A stretch of 64,000 bases of DNA, taken from NCBI GenBank assembly GCA_036502625.1, contig DASXYG010000121.1:1-64000 (forward strand), read 5' to 3'. Positions within the stretch are counted from its first letter, which is position 1, and every line of letters starts with the position of its first letter. Shown here one piece after another: positions 59,909-64,000 of this stretch. The position numbers were made by a program, and so were the translations under genes. The stretch is from DASXYG01 sp036502625. GTDB taxonomy: Bacteria > Actinomycetota > Actinomycetes > Streptosporangiales > Streptosporangiaceae. Under the pieces are notes generated by a model. That model was given only the letters and a program-made list of their open reading frames with translations, was not told where the DNA came from and searched no databases.

Positions 59909-61852
59909 ATGCGTTGGGACAGCCTGCGCCTCATCGAGGACGCCGAGCCTCCGGAGGGCACCACCCGCGCGCTGTTCGCCCAGGGGGCGGTCACGCGCAC
60001 GTTCGACACGCCCCAGTTCCGCGGCATCACCTTCCACGAGATCCGCGCGAAGTCGATCATCAACCGGGTCCCGGGCGCGTCCCGCGTGCCGTTCTCCTGG
60101 ACGATCAACCCGTATCGCGGGTGCAGCCATGCGTGCTCGTACTGCTGCGTCGGCGAGACCCCGATCCTCATGGCCGACGGGCGAACGCGCCAGCTCAAGG
60201 ACGTCCGCGTCGGCGACCGCATCATCGGCACCGTCGCCGACGGCCGGAGCCGCCGCTTCACCGAGACCGAGGTCCTGGCCCACTGGCGCACCGAGAAGCC
60301 CGCCCACCGCGTCACGCTCGGCGACGGCACGGTGCTCGTGGCCAGCGGCGACCACCGCTTCCTCACCGACCGCGGCTGGAAGCACGTCACCGGCGCCGCG
60401 CAGGGCGCCGCCCGCCGTCCGCATCTGACCACCAACAACAGCCTCGCCGGGCTCGGCGCGTTCGCGCTCCCGCCGAAGGAGACCCCGGAGTACCGCCGCG
60501 GCTACCTCCACGCCGTGCTGCGCGCCGACCCCGCGGCGCCGGCGTCCGGCGCCCCGGCCGTACGGGGGCGCATCGCCGACTACCTCGCCGACCACCCCGA
60601 TGCCGCCGCGCAGGGCCCCGAGTCCTGGCCCGCGGCGCCGGGCGCGGAGTGGCGCAAGGGCTTCCTGGCCGGCATGGCCGACGCGGCCGGCGTGCCGGGG
60701 TCGCCCCCGTCCCTCGCCCACGGCGACGACGACCTGATCGACACCGCGCTCACCGCGCTCGACACCCTCGGATTCGACACCGAGCTGGAGACGACAGGGC
60801 GCCGCCGCGCGGAGCGGGTCAGCGTGCTGCGGGTGCTCGGCGGCCCGGCCGAGCGGCTGCGGTTCGTCCACACCGTGGGCCCCGCGAGCGCGCCCGACGC
60901 GGGCGTGGTGGGCCACCCAGTGCGGGCCGGCGCGCGGCTGCGGGTCGCCTCGGTCGAGCCGCTCGGGCTCGTCCTCCCGATGTACGACATCACCACCGGC
61001 ACGGGCGACTTCATCGCCAACGGCGTGGTCAGCCACAACTGCTTCGCCCGCAAGACCCACGAGTACCTCGACTTCGACGCGGGCCGCGACTTCGACTCCC
61101 AGATCGTGGTGAAGGTGAACGCCCCCGAGCTGGTGCGCCGCGAGCTGGCCGCGCCCCGCTGGCGCGGCGACCACATCGCGATGGGCACCAACGTCGACTG
61201 CTACCAGCGCGCCGAGGGCCGCTACCGCCTGATGCCCGGCATCATCGCGGCCCTGCGCGACGCGGCGAACCCGTTCTCGATCCTCACCAAGGGCTCGCTG
61301 ATCCTCCGCGACCTCGACCTCCTCGCCGAGGCCGCCGAGGTGACCGACGTCGCGGCGAACGTCTCCGCCGGCTTCCTCGACCGCGACCTCTGGCGCACCC
61401 TCGAATCTGGCACCCCCGCCCCGGAGAAGCGCCTCGAGGTGTGCGCGGCGCTGAACGACCGCGGCATCGCCTGCGGCGTGCTGATGGCCCCCATCGTCCC
61501 GTACCTCACCGACTCCCCCAAGGCGATCGACACCGCGGTAGCCGCCATCGCCCAGACCGGCGCCACCCACGTGACCCCGATCGTCCTCCACCTCCGCCCC
61601 GGCGCCCGCGAGTGGTTCCTGGCCTGGCTCCAGGCCCACCACCCCACCCTGGTCCCCCGCTACCACGACCTCTACTCCCAAGGCGCCTACGCCCCCAAGC
61701 GCTACCAACAAACCATCACCGACCGCGTCCAAGCCGCCGCAACCCGCCACGCCATCGGCCACCCCACCCGAGCCCAACCCCGCCGCATAACCCCCCGCCC
61801 ACCCCCACCCAAGCCCCCCACCCCCCAGGCAGAACAACTAACCCTCCTCTAA
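59909..61852 (+). CDS. Intein-containing Rv2578c family radical SAM protein
   Basis: A 647-residue precursor. The host protein matches the Rv2578c family: INPYRGCSHACSY followed, after the intein, by CFARKTHEYLDFDAGRDFDS. The radical SAM CxxxCxxC motif is thus split before its third cysteine (C72, C76, then C378 of the precursor). Downstream are VGTNVDCYQ-like AMGTNVDCYQRAEGRYRLMP and the family-typical PIVPYLTDS and HLRPGAREWF. The mature host is about 348 residues. The function is unknown; the family is related to spore photoproduct lyase-like enzymes. Splicing is needed to build the [4Fe-4S] site. The C-terminal tail is proline-rich and probably disordered. Confidence 0.93.
   Translation: MRWDSLRLIEDAEPPEGTTRALFAQGAVTRTFDTPQFRGITFHEIRAKSIINRVPGASRVPFSWTINPYRGCSHACSYCCVGETPILMADGRTRQLKDVRVGDRIIGTVADGRSRRFTETEVLAHWRTEKPAHRVTLGDGTVLVASGDHRFLTDRGWKHVTGAAQGAARRPHLTTNNSLAGLGAFALPPKETPEYRRGYLHAVLRADPAAPASGAPAVRGRIADYLADHPDAAAQGPESWPAAPGAEWRKGFLAGMADAAGVPGSPPSLAHGDDDLIDTALTALDTLGFDTELETTGRRRAERVSVLRVLGGPAERLRFVHTVGPASAPDAGVVGHPVRAGARLRVASVEPLGLVLPMYDITTGTGDFIANGVVSHNCFARKTHEYLDFDAGRDFDSQIVVKVNAPELVRRELAAPRWRGDHIAMGTNVDCYQRAEGRYRLMPGIIAALRDAANPFSILTKGSLILRDLDLLAEAAEVTDVAANVSAGFLDRDLWRTLESGTPAPEKRLEVCAALNDRGIACGVLMAPIVPYLTDSPKAIDTAVAAIAQTGATHVTPIVLHLRPGAREWFLAWLQAHHPTLVPRYHDLYSQGAYAPKRYQQTITDRVQAAATRHAIGHPTRAQPRRITPRPPPPKPPTPQAEQLTLL
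60143..61039 (+). other. Intein inserted in the radical SAM cysteine motif
   Basis: The intein spans precursor residues Cys79-Asn377 (299 residues). Block A is CCVGETPIL, block B VASGDHRFL with His149, block F YDITTGTGDFIANG, and block G VVSHN followed by Cys378 as the +1 residue. Starting at the first of two adjacent cysteines restores a CSYCFAR host motif after splicing and places the block A Thr at position 6, as in other inteins. A middle segment has two LAGLIDADG-like remnants, GYLHAVLRADP and FLAGMADAAG; the second has lost its catalytic acid. Confidence 0.88.
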
Positions 61853-62490
61853 CCACCCCGCCGTCCACCCCAGCCCACCGCAACCCGCCGCAGTCCTCCG
61901 CAATCCGCCGCAGCATCCGCAGCCACTCGCAGCCACCCGTAGCCACTCCGCCAAGCCACCCCACCGAACCGACCCACCACACCATCAGCCGCGTCCGCCG
62001 CCTACCGCCTCGCCACCACCCAAGCCCCCGGCCCCTCCCCCCTCGCCTCCCCAGCCGCCGGAACCCCCGAGCGCAACGCCCTTCCCAAACCCCACCGGCC
62101 TCCGGGCACCGGGAGCGCTACACCCTCCTGAGTCCCCGCTGGATCCCTGGGATGCAGGAGACGCGCTCACCCCCAAGCAGCCCCGCTCCCTGGGCGGCCG
62201 AGGGACGGCCCGCGCGAGCCTGCGCGAACAGCCTCCGCCCGAGCCACCGGGACCGCACGGAGAACAGCCCAGCGTCAGGTGCCGCGCCAACCCGCCCAAC
62301 CGCCTGAACCCCGAGAACAGCACGCTCGCGATCCGGGCTGCGGCGCGAACAGCCCCGCTGTCGGCGTACCCCTTGGTGTGCAGAGGTCGGTACGGATAAA
62401 CGTGCAGGGGTGTCAGTGCTGGTCAGGGCGGGGTCGGTGTCGTAGGTCGGCGACGGTGAAGCTGAATCTATGCCGAACGTGGCGACAGAA
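61853..62490 (+). other. C-rich, G-poor intergenic region
   Basis: No gene is supported. Bases 61853-62060 are strikingly C-rich and G-poor on the plus strand, continuing a bias that begins in the last 40 codons of the radical SAM gene, with iterated CCGCAG-like words near 61885-61945. Such a sequence in the radical SAM transcript is a plausible Rho-utilisation site. From 62060 to 62490 the composition returns to mixed GC-rich DNA with no conserved features seen. Confidence 0.5.
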
Positions 62491-62524
62491 TACCAGCGCT
62501 GTCTTATATAAGTGGAAGCTGGTA
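62491..62524. promoter_or_regulatory. Nested symmetric operator of the ArsR gene
   Basis: The outer arms TACCAGC (62491-62497) and GCTGGTA (62518-62524) flank an inner 10-bp palindrome CTTATATAAG (62503-62512), with five-base spacers on each side. The whole 34-base element is symmetric about one centre. A TATGAT -10-like box starts at 62523, so repressor binding would block the promoter of the ArsR gene starting at 62537. Confidence 0.8.
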
Positions 62525-62536
62525 TGATTCTGGTTT

Positions 62537-62941
62537 GTGCACGCGTTCGACATCCTTGGCGACCCGGTGCGCCGGCGCATTCTGGAGCTGCTTGCCGACG
62601 GTGAGCAGACCTCTGGCGCGATCACGGAGGTGATCCGGGCCGAGTTCGGACTCTCCCAGCCGGCTGTCTCACAGCATCTGCGCGTGCTGCGGGACAGCGG
62701 GTTCACGTCGGTGCGGGCTGAGGGCGCTCGCCGGTTCTACGCCGTCGAGACCGCGCCGCTGCGCGAGGTTGACGCATGGTTGGACCGGTTTCGCCGGTTC
62801 TGGGAACAACGCCTCGACGCCCTGGGAACCGAGCTGGCCCGGGGCAGGCGTGCAGCCCGGACGGCCGGTGGGGAGCCCACCCGACCGGCCGAGCCCGGCA
62901 CCGATGCGGACAAGACCGATCCGTCGGCGAAGGGAACCTGA
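62537..62941 (+). CDS. ArsR-family transcriptional regulator
   Basis: A 134-residue winged-helix repressor that opens with AFDILGDPVRRRILELLADG and contains the recognition region GLSQPAVSQHLRVLRDSGF and RRFYAVETAPLREVDAWL. There are no cysteine metal sites, so this belongs to the SRPBCC-associated ArsR group rather than to metal sensors. The GTG start lies nine bases after a TATGAT box, so the message is leaderless or nearly so. One base separates its stop from the next ATG. It probably represses both genes via the nested dyad at 62491-62524. Confidence 0.92.
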   Translation: MHAFDILGDPVRRRILELLADGEQTSGAITEVIRAEFGLSQPAVSQHLRVLRDSGFTSVRAEGARRFYAVETAPLREVDAWLDRFRRFWEQRLDALGTELARGRRAARTAGGEPTRPAEPGTDADKTDPSAKGT

Positions 62942-62942
62942 C

Positions 62943-63587
62943 ATGAAGGACGTATTGGACGAACTGGCCGCCGCGCGCCGAGCGATGGGCAAGGGCAGCG
63001 TGCCCGCCGGCGACGCGTACACCATAGAGGTGCGGCGTCGATACGAAGCGCAGATCGACGACGTCTGGGACGCCATCACCAGCCCCGAGCGGTTGTCTCG
63101 CTGGTTGAAACCGGTCACCGGAGATCTGCGACTCGGCGGGACGTTCGAGCTGGACGGTGGTGAGCACGGCGAGATCCTCCGGTGCGAGCCACCGCGTCTA
63201 CTCAAGGTGTCCTGGCTCTACGGACCGGACGCCGACGCGTGGCCCGGCACGAGCGAGGTGGAAGTGCGCCTGGTCCCGGGCCCGACCGGCGACACCGAAT
63301 TCGAACTCATCCACGCAGCAGTCGTCGAGGAGCCCCTCTTCCCGACATACGGCCCCGGTGCCGGCGGCGTCGGCTGGGACCTGCATCTCCTCGCCCTGGC
63401 CCAGATGTTGGCCGGTGGCGAGACCGCCGACCACGCGGCGGTCGAGAAGTCGCCCGAAGGACGCGAGTTCATCCGGCGCAGCGCCGCGGCCTGGGGCGAG
63501 GCTCACCTGGCCGCCGGTGGCGAACCGGAGCACGTCGCGGCCGCAGTCGAGGCCACCACCAAGTTCTACGCACCCGACCCGACCTGA
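62943..63587 (+). CDS. SRPBCC family protein (AHSA1-like)
   Basis: A 214-residue START/Bet v1-fold protein. It shows RRYEAQIDDVWDAITSPERLSRW, GGTFELDGGEHGEI, PRLLKVSWLYG and a C-terminal GVGWDLHLLALAQML, typical of the AHSA1 (activator of Hsp90 ATPase homologue) group in bacteria. These bind a hydrophobic ligand; the function is unknown. ArsR-SRPBCC gene pairs are common in actinobacteria. Translation follows the ArsR stop by one base. Confidence 0.9.
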   Translation: MKDVLDELAAARRAMGKGSVPAGDAYTIEVRRRYEAQIDDVWDAITSPERLSRWLKPVTGDLRLGGTFELDGGEHGEILRCEPPRLLKVSWLYGPDADAWPGTSEVEVRLVPGPTGDTEFELIHAAVVEEPLFPTYGPGAGGVGWDLHLLALAQMLAGGETADHAAVEKSPEGREFIRRSAAAWGEAHLAAGGEPEHVAAAVEATTKFYAPDPT

Positions 63588-63725
63588 CATCCCCGCTGCG
63601 GCGAGCTGACCAGCACTCCTGGCGCTCGCACCGCCGATGAGGATCCTCAGCGAGACGGATTTCAGACCTCTCCGTCGAGGAGCAGCACGAGCAGCACGTT
63701 GTCCCACACCTGGAAAGAATGCGCG

Positions 63726-64000
63726 ATGAAGTACACCAACTCGATCGAGATCGCCCTGCCGCGGGAGAGGGTGGCCCGGCTGCTCGCCGACCCGGCGCAC
63801 CTACCGAAGTGGCTGCGAGGCCTGGTACTGCACGAGCCGGTGAACGGGATACACGGGCAGCCCGGTACCAAGTCGCGGGTCGTGATGCAGTCGGGGCAGC
63901 GGAAGATCGAGTGCACCGAAACGATCACACGCCGGGACCCGGCAGACCTGCACGGGATCCCGAAAGAGAGCGTCGTTCACTTCGACCGCGAGATCGTCGG
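63726..64000 (+). CDS. SRPBCC family protein (partial, runs off the window)
   Basis: The first 91 codons are present. The product begins MKYTNSIEIALPRERVARLL, then PAHLPKWLRGLVLHEPV and a beta-hairpin region with QSGQRKIECTETI, characteristic of SRPBCC/polyketide cyclase-like proteins. The ATG is preceded by GGAAAGA. It lies 138 bases after the previous SRPBCC gene and may share its promoter. The C terminus lies outside the window. Confidence 0.75.
   Translation, partial: MKYTNSIEIALPRERVARLLADPAHLPKWLRGLVLHEPVNGIHGQPGTKSRVVMQSGQRKIECTETITRRDPADLHGIPKESVVHFDREIV

Overview
The window is about 72-75% GC, uses GTG and TTG starts freely, and shows actinobacterial marker families: an MsiK-type shared sugar ATPase, the DUF574 SAM methyltransferase, an Rv2578c-type radical SAM protein, DUF3040 and PucR regulators. 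It is most likely the chromosome of a filamentous actinomycete, plausibly order Streptosporangiales, but the family cannot be fixed from sequence alone.

Layout. 0.4-3.4 kb: TPP-riboswitch-controlled thiE-thiO-thiS-thiG operon (minus strand), followed by a G-tract repeat zone. 3.4-9.7 kb: a 2-hydroxyacid dehydrogenase divergent from an MFS carrier / HAD hydrolase / FAD amine oxidase / PucR regulator operon. 9.7-17.9 kb: AraC regulator and DUF2000, then a probable lysine catabolic island (FAD oxidoreductase, ALDH7-type aminoadipate semialdehyde dehydrogenase, cyclodeaminase-family enzyme, cationic amino acid permease, lysine 6-aminotransferase). 18.0-26.7 kb: ROK-regulated sugar ABC operon with GH4 glycosidase and BadF-type sugar kinase, an Lrp/AsnC regulator, and msiK, which can supply the ATPase the operon lacks. 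26.8-31.7 kb: divergent methyltransferase/TetR pair, a VOC protein and a nitronate monooxygenase, separated by three arrays of an unusual hairpin-forming repeat. 31.7-39.1 kb: dppABCDF-like peptide ABC operon (minus strand), interrupted between dppB and dppC by a TnpB-only IS200/IS605-type element.

39.3-45.9 kb holds the most striking gene: a 1917-residue STAND (NLR-like) protein with TIR, degenerate calcineurin-phosphoesterase, restriction-nuclease-like, NACHT, pentapeptide and about 15 WD40 repeats. Only the TIR effector keeps its catalytic residue, suggesting an NAD-depleting immune switch that carries retired effector domains. A 19-bp inverted repeat lies upstream of it.

45.9-64 kb: ArsB/SLC13-type carrier, peptide deformylase, DUF574 methyltransferase, TetR / flavin monooxygenase / alpha-beta hydrolase cluster, aminotransferase with divergent LysR regulator, beta-hydroxyacid dehydrogenase, a remnant of a UvrA-like ATPase, a NarL-type two-component pair, a class B-like penicillin-binding protein, DUF3040, an Rv2578c-type radical SAM protein whose iron-sulfur motif is split by an intein, and an ArsR-SRPBCC pair with a further SRPBCC gene running off the end.

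All assignments rest on reading the sequence and recalled family knowledge; no searches were run.
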